From assembly GCA_965226285.1 (NCBI GenBank), contig CBDDCQ010000005.1, positions 310,001-374,000 of the forward strand: a stretch of DNA of 64,000 nucleotides. The letters run 5' to 3'. Positions 18,461 through 26,640 of the stretch are shown in pieces. This DNA comes from CBDDCQ01 sp965226285 (GTDB taxonomy: Bacteria; Bacteroidota; Bacteroidia; Flavobacteriales; Ichthyobacteriaceae). Positions within the stretch are counted from its first letter, which is position 1; each line of letters begins with the position of its first letter. Both the position numbers and the translations under genes were made by a program. The notes below the pieces were generated by a model. The model was not told the origin of the DNA. It ran no database searches and worked only from the letters and a program-made list of their open reading frames with translations.

Positions 18461-18952
18461 TCATAACCATAGTTCAATACTACGAATTTTTGAAAAGAAT
18501 ATCCGATTATAAATCAAAGATAATCAGATTTATAATATGATAATTCAAAACTTTTTTCTTAAGTTATATCGAAACACTTACAAGTGTTCGAAATGTTGCA
18601 AAACTTAACAATATTTTCAAAAGTAAACACACTCAAAATTGATAAATAATACTACTTGCATTGTTCCCATTTCAAACAACTATTAAAAAGGGTATGTAAC
18701 ACCTTTTAGATGTAAATATCTCAGCAATTTTAGCATGCTCCTTATAAAAATAAAAAACACTGAAAACTCCTGTATAGTAAGGGTTACAGGCGTTTTTTTG
18801 TTTGAAGTGGATTCAAAACAGAATGTACATTTTTTTATAATTTACTATAATTTTGCTATAATTTTTTTAAGTGAGATTATAATTTTTTACCTTAAAACAA
18901 GCAAAGTAAGGCAATAATTATAATTGCTTGTAAATAAAAGGCTTACAAGTGG
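18461..18952. other. Non-coding AT-rich stretch at the edge of the phage-remnant region
   Basis: No gene supported. It contains a 10-bp inverted repeat (ATTATAAATC at 18506-18515 with GATTTATAAT at 18527-18536), the terminator-like hairpin listed separately, and CTTGTAA/TTACAAG arms (18927-18933 and 18943-18949). The last lies immediately before the PBECR-like reading frame. Confidence 0.5.
18765..18799 (+). terminator. Terminator-like hairpin with T-tract
   Basis: AACTCCTGTA pairs with TACAGGCGTT (one mismatch) around a 10-base loop and is followed by T7. It could end read-through from the glycosyltransferase gene. Confidence 0.6.
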
Positions 18953-19423
18953 TTGCACAAGCTAAAAGCTAATGACTTCAATTTAAAACCTTATCAAAAC
19001 GCTAAGCAGCAAGCAAAAAATAACACGCCTAATTACAGCGGTATAGCGAACGATTTCTATAAGGTTTTAGAAGATAAGAATAAAGAGGCTTTCATTAAAG
19101 ATTACAGCGGTAGAAATTTACAAGTAAAGTACGATGATTTTACAAAACATACTACAGGTATATATGCCAAAGAAAAAAACAATAGAGTGGTATTATTAAA
19201 TGCAATGCGAGAAACCCTTAAAAAACCTGACGAAATTTGGCTAAACCGTACACATATAGATATGGATACTATGTTTTATCTGAAATATTACAAGAATAAA
19301 ACCATCGTTACTGTGGTTAGGTTAGATGGTCTTATACCATCCGTAAAAACTTGGTTTACTTTAGTGGAGAAAGATCATATTATTAATAAATATAGAAGTG
19401 GATTATTATTATTAAAAAAATAA
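18953..19423 (+). CDS. Phage-type PBECR nuclease-fold protein (MuF C-terminal-like), probably 5' truncated
   Basis: Open from just after a stop at 18935 to 19423, with no ATG before the domain; the best start is a TTG, so the upstream part is probably lost. Residues ~50-156 match the phage Barnase-EndoU-ColicinE5/D-RelE-like (PBECR) pattern seen at the C-terminus of Mu-F-like head proteins: DYSGRNLQVKYDDFTKHTTG, then ETLKKPDEIWLN, a YLKYY strand, VVRLDGLIPSVKTWF and the closing YRSGLL. Such domains are predicted RNases or toxins carried by phages. A second partial copy follows at 19629-19964. A terminator hairpin lies directly after the stop. I infer a remnant of a prophage head gene or an orphan toxin module; activity is unknown. 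Confidence 0.6.
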   Translation: MHKLKANDFNLKPYQNAKQQAKNNTPNYSGIANDFYKVLEDKNKEAFIKDYSGRNLQVKYDDFTKHTTGIYAKEKNNRVVLLNAMRETLKKPDEIWLNRTHIDMDTMFYLKYYKNKTIVTVVRLDGLIPSVKTWFTLVEKDHIINKYRSGLLLLKK

Positions 19424-19451
19424 AAGCAACCAATTTACATTGATCGCTTTT
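19422..19451 (+). terminator. Hairpin terminator after the first PBECR-like frame
   Basis: AAAAGC...CAAT pairs with ATTG...GCTTTT, with a small internal loop, right after the stop codon. Confidence 0.65.
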
Positions 19452-19539
19452 ACGAGAATCCACCTTGCTTACTCCTGTCTTAGACACTACGCTATGTGCT
19501 GTTGATCCTCTGCTCTAAGCTTAACGGAGCATCACAATT

Positions 19540-19640
19540 GCTATAAAATTAATAAAAAAATATGAACTATGAACAATTTTTAAAAAAAAATTTGTATTTT
19601 TGTATAAATACAGTATAAAACACTTAAAATGAGTAAAATA
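19540..19640 (+). repeat. Promoter-bearing direct repeat, copy 1
   Basis: About 100 bases from GCTATAAAATTAATAAAA to the sequence around the ATG at 19629 are nearly identical to 20071-20172. The repeat contains TATTTTTG (19595-19602), an exact TAnnTTTG box, 26 bases before that ATG. It is preceded by an ~85-base, visibly less AT-rich block. Confidence 0.8.
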
Positions 19641-19964
19641 GAATGGACAACAAACCATCAAAAAGTAACAAAATTATACGAGTAACCGTAAGTAAAGGGG
19701 TGCTTGTCAGTCCAAAAAAGTATATCAGAAAAGAATGCAATGAAAGAAACCCTGAAAAAACCTGACAAAATTTGGCTAAACCATCCAAATATGGATGGTA
19801 TGGTTTATTTGCAATATTACAAAGGCAACACCATGGTTACTGTGGTTAGGTTAGATGATCTTATACCCTCCGTAAAAACTTGGTTTATTTTAACGGAAAA
19901 AACAAAAACTATTAATAAATACCGAAGTGGATTACTATTATTTAAAAATAAAAAAGCGATCTAA
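19629..19964 (+). pseudogene. Second PBECR-like module, interrupted by two in-frame stops
   Basis: The repeat's promoter leads into ATG 19629 (MSKIEWTTNHQKVTKLYE). The same frame then hits TAA at 19683 and 19689, and continues open as a PBECR C-terminal half: NAMKETLKKPDKIWLN, VYLQYYKGNTMVTVVRLDD, SVKTWF and KYRSGLLLF. Homology with the first module begins sharply at the NAMxETLKKP segment (about 19198 versus 19735), so this is a partial duplication or module swap. The final residues KKAI are encoded by the ascending arm of the terminator stem. Confidence 0.6.
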
Positions 19965-19977
19965 AAGATCGCTTTTT
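19951..19977 (+). terminator. Strong terminator overlapping the end of the second PBECR-like module
   Basis: AAAAAGCGATCT and AGATCGCTTTTT form a perfect 12-bp stem with a 3-base loop. The stem includes the stop codon. Confidence 0.85.
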
Positions 19978-20271
19978 TGAGTTTTTCTCGTACTCGCCAC
20001 CTATGATTTCGACACTCGCCTTGGCAAAAAAACTCATCGTCGCCGGCTTATCGGTGACACTTCGCACACTGCTATAAAATTAATAAAAAAATATAAACTA
20101 TGAACAATTTTAAAAAAAAAATTTGTATATTTGTGTAAATAAATTATAATCCACTTAAAATAAGCAAAATATAATATTCTGTTTTTTTTATTTGTAATGC
20201 ACATTTACTACCAATTGTAAAAATTAAAACACTATCTTTTAAAATTATTTTATTTACACTTTTCATTTATT
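19965..20271. other. Gene-free stretch with a less AT-rich block and repeat copy 2
   Basis: It contains the block 19985-20070 with clearly higher G+C than its surroundings, the second promoter repeat, and a pyrimidine-rich tail. Nothing else is supported. Confidence 0.5.
20071..20172 (+). repeat. Promoter-bearing direct repeat, copy 2
   Basis: Same sequence as copy 1, including TATATTTG at 20126-20133. The ATG of copy 1 is ATA here, so the promoter no longer leads to an obvious start codon. Confidence 0.8.
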
Positions 20272-20571
20272 TTATTTTTTATTCATTTTTTGCATAGTTG
20301 CAATTTTTCCCGCGTGCATCTTTTTAAAGTGCTTATAACTATTGCGTTTGGCAAAATCATCCCACTCGCTTTCCTTATTATCCTTGTGTTTATTGCTATT
20401 TTCCTCCATAATCAAATTGGTTCGCTCATCAAAATAAGACATAAACCATTCTAATATCTTGGGGGGATTAACCGTGTTGTACATATCTCCGTAATCTCCT
20501 CCTTTTATCCTGTTCAAAACGCAATGAAAATCTGCTATAGTTAAATTTTTTAACTCATATTGCACTAACAA
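20272..20571 (-). pseudogene. Fragment of a Bacteroidota phage/mobile-element protein
   Basis: A 99-residue frame with only a TTG start directly after a stop, so the N-terminus is probably missing. The stretch LTIADFHCVLNRIKGGDYGDMY followed by ILEWFMSYFDER resembles the C-terminal part of uncharacterised proteins common in Bacteroidota phages and conjugative elements (pattern: helix, GxYGxxYxR, IxxWxxxYxxER). The tail is charged. No function can be given. It lies head to head with the next fragment. Confidence 0.4.
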
Positions 20572-20613
20572 TTATTCACTTATATAATTTATCAAAAATG
20601 TACATCCTCTTTT

Positions 20614-20904
20614 TTGGACTTATATATAAATATACCTTTCGAATCTGTTGAGTTAACAAGCGAAGCCAAAACGCTGGTTGCTAAGCAAAACCAAAGCGCA
20701 GTTCCCAGAGAAACTTTATATGAAACTCATGTAACTTTAAGATATTCAAAAGACAACATTAAATCCTTATTTTCAAGTAAAAATGGAATTAATTTATCAA
20801 CTGTATTAAATAGATACCAATACCAACTATTGACACCTGAAGATCTATTTGGTATAGATTATTTTCATGGCAACTTAAAAAACAGTTGTTTATATTTATT
20901 CTAA
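20614..20904 (+). pseudogene. Unrecognised 96-residue frame, likely a gene fragment
   Basis: It opens with a TTG and reads DLYINIPFESVELTSEAKTL, then LYETHVTLRYSKDNIKSLF. The composition is protein-like and less AT-rich at its 5' part than the neighbours. There is no ATG and no promoter box in the right place, and it sits among phage-like fragments, so I treat it as debris. The family is not recognised. Confidence 0.3.
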
Positions 20905-20913
20905 ATAAATATA
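20891..20913. promoter_or_regulatory. Perfect palindrome upstream of the PepSY gene (candidate operator)
   Basis: TATATTTATT and AATAAATATA are perfect 10-bp inverted arms around CTA, ending 6 bases before the TACATTTG box. It contains TTATTCTAAATAA, which looks like published flavobacterial Fur-type sites. Because PepSY-TM proteins are often iron-regulated, an iron-responsive operator is a reasonable inference but is not shown. Confidence 0.45.
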
Positions 20914-20919
20914 ATTTCC

Positions 20920-20927
20920 TACATTTG
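20920..20927 (+). promoter_or_regulatory. TACATTTG promoter box for the PepSY gene
   Basis: Exact TAnnTTTG match, 50 bases before the ATG and just downstream of the palindrome. Confidence 0.6.
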
Positions 20928-20977
20928 CAGGAAATTGAGAACAAATAAAATTAGAAGAAATATTTGATAGAAAAACT

Positions 20978-22192
20978 ATGGCTAAGATAACATTTAAAAA
21001 CGCTTTTAGAGAAATTCACCTGTGGTTAGGATTAACTGCAGGCATTACTATGTTTATTTCCTGTATTACTGGAACCCTTTACGTATTTAGACCTGACATT
21101 CAAGATTTCCTTAGCAAGGATAAATACCTCATTTTTGAAAATATTACTAAAAAGAATAATATTCTCCCTATTGATTCGGTACAAAAGAAAGTAGAGAGAC
21201 ATTTTAATAAAAAAATGGTGTCGTTTGAAAGGTATCAACAGAGAAACAAAGCAGACAAAATAGGAATACAGTTTGAAGAATTGAGAAAGAATAATAAAGG
21301 AAAGGAAGTATTAAGAAAAACGACTAAATCTTTTTATTTTAATAAATATACTGGTGAAGTAATGGAACCTACTGATAGGGTTTGGAATGAATTTTTTCGC
21401 TTTACCTTGAGAATGCACCGATGGTTAATGTATCGTCCAGCAGGTAGAATAATTATAGGAATTAGTACTATTATATTTACTTTTATGCTCATTACAGGTA
21501 TTGTACTTTGGTTTCCAAAAAAATATAAAAAATGGAAATATTATAAAAAGCGATTAATCATTAGAACTAATAAAGGCTTTAAAAAATTAAACTTTGATTT
21601 ACACAATACACTAGGGTTTTACTCTATGGTGTTCTTATTGGTAATGTGCCTTACCGGGATTACTTGGTCCTTTGACTGGTATTACAATGCCTATCATTAT
21701 ATTTTAGCAGGAAGAACAAAAGAAACTCGAAAAAAAGAAAATAAACACTTTGATAGCACACTTAAAAAGAACACCCAATACGGAAAAGAAAACAATTTAG
21801 AAGTGCTACCCCTCTGCTATTTTGCCAAAAAACTTAACGAAAAATACCCAAACCAAGGTGATTGGAGTATATCTAAAAGAACTACTAGAAGAGGAAAACA
21901 CCCCTACATATCAGCCTCTAAAACCGGGAATTACAACTGGATACACTATAAAGATCGCTTATACTTTGATGCTTATAAAGGAGAAATCATACAAGAGCGA
22001 ACACTTAAAGGCAAATCCATAGGGCAACAGATATCCATTCTTACCTACGCAATACATATAGGAGATGTATTTGGTGGATCCACTCGATTTATCTATTTCT
22101 TAGCTTGTATCATTGGTTCATCCCTTCCTATCACAGGAACTATACATTGGCTTAAAAAAAGAAAGAAAAAAACACGAAAAAAGAAAAAATAA
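20978..22192 (+). CDS. PepSY-associated transmembrane protein
   Basis: A 404-residue inner-membrane protein of the PepSY-TM family. TM segments are seen at about residues 15-35 (LGLTAGITMFISCITGTLYVF), 155-180 (IIIGISTIIFTFMLITGIVLWF), 205-230 (LGFYSMVFLLVMCLTGITWSF) and 375-395. Conserved histidines lie in REIHLWLG, RMHRWLM and DLHNTLG, as expected for possible haem or metal contacts. PepSY-TM proteins are usually linked to siderophore or iron reduction and uptake, often beside TonB receptors; no receptor is adjacent here. The lysine/arginine-rich tail is cytoplasmic. The gene is intact although it sits between decayed mobile DNA on both sides. Confidence 0.85.
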   Translation: MAKITFKNAFREIHLWLGLTAGITMFISCITGTLYVFRPDIQDFLSKDKYLIFENITKKNNILPIDSVQKKVERHFNKKMVSFERYQQRNKADKIGIQFEELRKNNKGKEVLRKTTKSFYFNKYTGEVMEPTDRVWNEFFRFTLRMHRWLMYRPAGRIIIGISTIIFTFMLITGIVLWFPKKYKKWKYYKKRLIIRTNKGFKKLNFDLHNTLGFYSMVFLLVMCLTGITWSFDWYYNAYHYILAGRTKETRKKENKHFDSTLKKNTQYGKENNLEVLPLCYFAKKLNEKYPNQGDWSISKRTTRRGKHPYISASKTGNYNWIHYKDRLYFDAYKGEIIQERTLKGKSIGQQISILTYAIHIGDVFGGSTRFIYFLACIIGSSLPITGTIHWLKKRKKKTRKKKK

Positions 22193-22260
22193 ATCTACAT
22201 TTGCAACTGAACATTTTGAAGCAATTCACAATAAGGATTATTCCGTTGTGAAAACATTTT

Positions 22261-22289
22261 AAAGCGGCAAATTTTATTTGTCGCTTTTT
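22261..22289 (+). terminator. Terminator after the PepSY gene
   Basis: AAAGCGGCAAA pairs with TTTGTCGCTTT (one G-T pair) around TTTTA and runs into T residues. Confidence 0.8.
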
Positions 22290-22291
22290 AT

Positions 22292-22299
22292 TATATTTG
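22292..22299 (+). promoter_or_regulatory. TATATTTG box in front of a dead transposase
   Basis: Exact TAnnTTTG box, 38 bases before the ATG of the transposase remnant, so the element's promoter survives. Confidence 0.45.
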
Positions 22300-22337
22300 C
22301 TACATTAAAAGATTATTAACCATAACAACTGTAAATT

Positions 22338-22500
22338 ATGAGAACTTTAGAAGTATTTTAAGAGCATTCCCTACCAATGAAATTTGTGTAGAGTATTTAG
22401 AAAAAATTAGATAGAATAATGAACCTACACGTGTCCCTATTGTAATGCCAAGCATAACACTAAAAAGAAATTAAAAGACTGGGTTAGGTATAGATGAACT
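22338..22500 (+). pseudogene. IS1595-type transposase, N-terminal remnant
   Basis: Starting at ATG 22338, fragments in shifting frames read FRAFPTNEICVEYLEKI, then a zinc-ribbon start CPYCNAKHNTKKKLKDWVRYR. This is the N-terminal pattern of ISXO2-like transposases. Several frame breaks and stops destroy it, and the rest of the element is gone. It may or may not derive from the same element type as the C-terminal remnant at 6 kb. Confidence 0.6.
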
Positions 22501-22973
22501 TTTTTAAGAATTTGACAAGTTGCAAATATAGCAATTTTTCCCCTAAAGGCAGGCACAGAGGTTCAAGTATAATCGCCAAAAAGGAAAGTGGAAAAATTTA
22601 AAACGGAATGTACATTTTATTTCGAGGATTACATATAAAAACTAAAAAGGAATGGCTGCGAGAAAAAAGAAAATAACAAAGGAGATGATTGAAAAATTTT
22701 GGAAGCACAATATTAACCAAACTTTTTAAGAAAAATATTTGTAATATGAAAAAAATAACTATTTTTGCTCAAATTGTTTCACAACAACGCGATCCAACTT
22801 AACACAATTGACAACATCCTTGTAAATCAATATTTATACTTATACGTTGTGAATACTCCGCAAAGGTGCTATTTTGAAAACAACTCTGTAATATTTACCA
22901 TATTTTTACAAGTCTAATTTTAAATTTTTCACAACAATATCAGAAAAACACCTAAAATTTGAAAATAATAATA
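22501..22973. other. Decayed intergenic DNA
   Basis: No intact gene. An ATG at 22746 reads MKKITIFAQIVSQQRDPT and stops; this resembles the first residues of some insertion-sequence transposases (for example IS4-type) but is too short to assign. Another short frame near 22651 (MAARKKKITKEMIEKFW) also stops early. Confidence 0.4.
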
Positions 22974-22981
22974 TACTTTTG
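22974..22981 (+). promoter_or_regulatory. TACTTTTG promoter box for the TPR lipoprotein
   Basis: Exact TAnnTTTG match, 23 bases before the first ATG. Confidence 0.5.
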
Positions 22982-23004
22982 CCATCAGAAATACAAAGTT
23001 AAAT

Positions 23005-24636
23005 ATGTTTAATATTTTAAAAAGTCTTATGAAAAGGATAATAATATTAATAAATTCTGTTCTTATATTAAGTTGTGGAGTCTCACATGTAAAAATACAA
23101 GAACTTAGTGAAGTTAAATCATCTTTAAAAAAAGGTAATATAGATGCAGCCAAGAGCAAACTAGAACAAGCAGAAAATAAAGTTGATATTTACTTTAACA
23201 ACTTAAATCAAAATTCCCCTATAGATGTTACTAAAAAGATTGATGATAACGACATAAGTACACTTTATAAATTACAGGGGGATTACTTTAGAAGCAAAAA
23301 AGACTTAGAAAAATCTATTACATATTACAAGAAATCTATGAACCATGAAAAAAGTACTATTTACGAAGCCGTAGATACAACTAAAGGTACTGTTTACTTT
23401 TCATCTAAAGAAAAAATGGATAAAGCTATCGCTACAGGCAATTACAAGAATGCTAAATCTTATAAATTAGAAGACAAAAATACAAAAAAAATAATTGAGA
23501 TAATGGATAGATTCCGTATAGAAGCTAACGACGAAGGAAGCCAATATTATCAAAAGGAAGAATACAATAAAGCTCGAAATAACTTTATTATTGCTTATGA
23601 AGCTAGCCAGATTGTAGGACAAATAGATACATCTTATCTATATAATGCTGCTTTGTGCTCTTATAGAATGGAAAACAAATCAAAAGCCATAAAAGATTAT
23701 ACTAAATTAGTAGATTTAGGATATACTGGAATCAAGATGAATTATATGCTATTTGATAAGATTCAAAATAAAATGGTTGCTTTTGCCAATGAAAAGGAGA
23801 TCAAAAATCGTAGAGATATGGATAAAAGCAATAAACTATACGGTAGAGATAGCATATTTAAGTCTATTTCAGTTCGCCCAAATTTAATTAAAGTTTTATC
23901 TAGTATGCTTATAAAAAAACAAGAGTATGATAAAGCATTAAATTTACTCAAAAAAGCAAATATAGAATATCCCTCCGATAAAGATTTCCTATTACAACAA
24001 GGGAATATCTACTTAAAGAAAGGAGACGAAAAGGGGTTTTTAGAAAATATGCTTGAAGCTATAAAATTAAACCCTAATAACCCTCAGCTATATTTTAATG
24101 TAGGAGTAATTAGTTATAACCTCTATAATGAAAAAATAAAAGCATTAGTTCCTCTTAAAGATAAAATAAAAGATCTAAATAAAAAGATAAAGAAATTAGG
24201 AAAACGCAGAAAAAATAGAGCCAAGAAGAAAGAATTACAAATTAACTTAAAAGAAGTAAAAGCAGAATTAGCAACACTAAAAGAAGAATCAAATGAAAAG
24301 AAAACTGAAGCCCTCAAATACTACAAAAAGGCTATAGAATTAAAAAACGATTATTCTGATGCTTATGTAAATTTAGTAATACTTATCCTAAATGAAGAAA
24401 AAACTATAAATTCTGAGATGAGTAATTTAGGATTCTCTAAAAAAGATAAAAAAAGATATGATGAATTAAAAAAGAAAAAAGAAAAAGTTTATAATTCCGC
24501 TAAATTTTATTTAGAAAAAGCTGTAGAATATGACCCCAAAAATAAACAACTACTAGAAACTCTAAAAAATATATATAGTGCTTTGGGTATGACAAAAAAA
24601 TATAAAACAATAAAAAATCAAATAGAAAACCTATAA
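23005..24636 (+). CDS. TPR-repeat lipoprotein
   Basis: A 543-residue protein with a lipoprotein signal ending in LILSCG (lipobox cysteine near residue 24). A second ATG at 23029 gives a more typical 17-residue signal. Several tetratricopeptide-like repeats follow: STLYKLQGDYFRSKKDLEKS, YNKARNNFIIAYEASQ, EYDKALNLLKKANIEYPSDK, FLENMLEAIKLNPNNPQLY and AKFYLEKAVEYDPKNKQL. A highly charged coiled-coil segment (about residues 375-430, KKIKKLGKRRKNRAKKK) interrupts them. Likely a periplasm-facing scaffold anchored in a membrane; partners are unknown. It is followed by a terminator, then purF. Confidence 0.75.
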   Translation: MFNILKSLMKRIIILINSVLILSCGVSHVKIQELSEVKSSLKKGNIDAAKSKLEQAENKVDIYFNNLNQNSPIDVTKKIDDNDISTLYKLQGDYFRSKKDLEKSITYYKKSMNHEKSTIYEAVDTTKGTVYFSSKEKMDKAIATGNYKNAKSYKLEDKNTKKIIEIMDRFRIEANDEGSQYYQKEEYNKARNNFIIAYEASQIVGQIDTSYLYNAALCSYRMENKSKAIKDYTKLVDLGYTGIKMNYMLFDKIQNKMVAFANEKEIKNRRDMDKSNKLYGRDSIFKSISVRPNLIKVLSSMLIKKQEYDKALNLLKKANIEYPSDKDFLLQQGNIYLKKGDEKGFLENMLEAIKLNPNNPQLYFNVGVISYNLYNEKIKALVPLKDKIKDLNKKIKKLGKRRKNRAKKKELQINLKEVKAELATLKEESNEKKTEALKYYKKAIELKNDYSDAYVNLVILILNEEKTINSEMSNLGFSKKDKKRYDELKKKKEKVYNSAKFYLEKAVEYDPKNKQLLETLKNIYSALGMTKKYKTIKNQIENL

Positions 24637-24642
24637 CTATTA

Positions 24643-24681
24643 AAAAAGAGAGCGTATAATAATACTTTCTCTTTTTCTTTA
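24643..24681 (+). terminator. Terminator between the TPR gene and purF
   Basis: AAAAAGAGA and TCTCTTTTT form a 9-bp stem with a 16-base loop and a T-rich tail. Confidence 0.65.
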
Positions 24682-24702
24682 TTAATTTCCTCAATCTAGC
24701 TT

Positions 24703-26595
24703 ATGAGTGATGCTATAAAACACGAATGCGGAGTAGCAATAATAAGATTACTAAAGCCTTTATCTTATTATAAAAAAAAATACGGTTCTTATTTCTACGG
24801 AATAAATAAAATGTATCTACTCCTAGAAAAGCAACACAATAGAGGACAAGATGGAAGTGGTATAGCAGGTGTAAAATTTGATATAGAACCTGGAAATAAA
24901 TATATCTATAGGCAACGTTCTTGTTCCAATTTAGCTATACAAGATATATTTACAAGAATATATAATCAACTCCATCAAGTACTGGATCATAACCCAGATA
25001 AAATAGACGATATAGATTGGCTTAAAAAAAATGTTCCTTTCCTTTGTGAACTCTATTTAGGACATGTAAGGTATGGAACATTTGGTAAAAATAGTATAGA
25101 AAATGTGCACCCGTTCTTAAGGCAAAATAACTGGAAAAGTAGAAACCTTATCACAGCGGGTAATTTTAATATGACTAATGTAACAGAACTATTTAACTCA
25201 TTAGTAGAAATAGGACAATATCCAAAAGAAAAATCTGATACAATAACTATTATGGAAAATATTGGGCATTTTCTAGATGAAGAAGTAGAACAACTATATT
25301 ACAAATTTAAAGAACAAGGATATAGTAAAAAAGAAGCTTCTCCCCTTATATCTGAACATTTAGATATTGCACATATTCTTAAAAGAGCATCTAAAAAATG
25401 GGACGGAGGCTATGCTATTGCAGGTTTAATAGGGCATGGAGATGCATTTTTAGTAAGAGATCCCTCTGGTATCAGACCTACATATTATTACCATGACGAT
25501 GAAATAGTAGTGATAACTTCTGAAAGACCCGTGATACAAACAGCATTGAATGTAGAGTACAATAATATCAAAGAATTAGAAAGGGGAAATGCTATCATCA
25601 TCAAAAAATCTGGTGAAGTAAGTATAAAATCTATCAATACCCCAAAAGAGAATAATGCTTGTTCCTTTGAAAGAATCTATTTTTCTAGAGGAAGTGATAC
25701 AGATATTTATAAAGAACGAAAGAAATTAGGTAATATATTAGTCTCTCAAATTATAAAAGAATTAAAAAACAACCTAGTAAAAACAGTATTCTCATTTATT
25801 CCAAATACTGCAGAAACTTCATTTTATGGTATGATAGAAGGATTACAAAGCCACCTAAATGAAATAAAACGTAAACAAATATTAAACTTAAATAACTTAG
25901 AGAAATCTGAAATAGATAAAATTTTATCTACAAACATAAAAATAGAAAAAGTAGCTATAAAAGATGCTAAACTTAGAACTTTTATCACTGCTGACGGTAG
26001 AGACGATCTAGTAGCTCATGTATATGATGTAACTTATGGGAGTGTAAAAAAAGATGAAAATTTAGTCATCATAGATGATAGTATAGTAAGAGGTACTACT
26101 CTTAAAAAAAGTATTATTAGAATGCTCGATAGATTAAATCCTAAACAAATTATTATAGTATCTTCTGCTCCTCAAATAAGATACCCTGACTGCTATGGTA
26201 TAGATATGACACGTATGAAAGACTTCATCGCTTTTAGAGCTGCATTAGAATTACTTAAAGAAACTAATCAAATTCACATATTAGAGGAAGTTTATCAAAA
26301 ATGTAAACAACAACAAAATATACCTGATAACCAGATTATAAACCATGTAAAGGAAATATACGCCCCATTTACTGAACAACAAATATCTAACAAAATAGCT
26401 GAATTAGTTACAGAAAAAGATATAAAAGCTAAAGTAAAAATAATATACCAAACTATAGAAAATTTACATCATTGTTGCCCTAATAATAAAGGAGATTGGT
26501 ATTTTACAGGAAATTACCCTACAGATGGAGGTAACAGAGTAGTAAATAATGCCCTTATTAACTTTATAGAAAATAACAATAAACGAGCCTACTAA
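24703..26595 (+). CDS. purF: Amidophosphoribosyltransferase
   Basis: First committed step of purine synthesis: PRPP plus glutamine to phosphoribosylamine. The class II glutamine amidotransferase domain starts near the N-terminus (HECGVAII, with the expected nucleophile Cys9 after a short propeptide), with NRGQDGSGIAG and LGHVRYGTFG. The PRTase domain carries the PRPP motif VIIDDSIVRGTTLKKS. At 630 residues it is longer than the E. coli enzyme (about 505) but matches the long Bacteroidota form, which has an extra C-terminal segment. It is not clustered with other pur genes. A weak hairpin terminator follows. Confidence 0.93.
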   Translation: MSDAIKHECGVAIIRLLKPLSYYKKKYGSYFYGINKMYLLLEKQHNRGQDGSGIAGVKFDIEPGNKYIYRQRSCSNLAIQDIFTRIYNQLHQVLDHNPDKIDDIDWLKKNVPFLCELYLGHVRYGTFGKNSIENVHPFLRQNNWKSRNLITAGNFNMTNVTELFNSLVEIGQYPKEKSDTITIMENIGHFLDEEVEQLYYKFKEQGYSKKEASPLISEHLDIAHILKRASKKWDGGYAIAGLIGHGDAFLVRDPSGIRPTYYYHDDEIVVITSERPVIQTALNVEYNNIKELERGNAIIIKKSGEVSIKSINTPKENNACSFERIYFSRGSDTDIYKERKKLGNILVSQIIKELKNNLVKTVFSFIPNTAETSFYGMIEGLQSHLNEIKRKQILNLNNLEKSEIDKILSTNIKIEKVAIKDAKLRTFITADGRDDLVAHVYDVTYGSVKKDENLVIIDDSIVRGTTLKKSIIRMLDRLNPKQIIIVSSAPQIRYPDCYGIDMTRMKDFIAFRAALELLKETNQIHILEEVYQKCKQQQNIPDNQIINHVKEIYAPFTEQQISNKIAELVTEKDIKAKVKIIYQTIENLHHCCPNNKGDWYFTGNYPTDGGNRVVNNALINFIENNNKRAY

Positions 26596-26613
26596 AGACA
26601 AAAACTACGAATA

Positions 26614-26640
26614 AAAAGGGATATATACTCTCTTTTATTT
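26614..26640 (+). terminator. Terminator after purF
   Basis: AAAAGGGA pairs with TCTCTTTT (one G-T) around a 7-base loop, followed by ATTT. Confidence 0.55.

Noticed and set aside
18506..18536. Inverted repeat ATTATAAATC/GATTTATAAT as terminator
   Set aside because: No T-tract follows and all pairs but one are A-T; weak hairpin.
18735..18917. 60-residue frame starting MLLIKIKNTENS
   Set aside because: It crosses the terminator-like hairpin at 18765-18799, is mostly low-complexity Ile/Phe, and has no promoter or family match.
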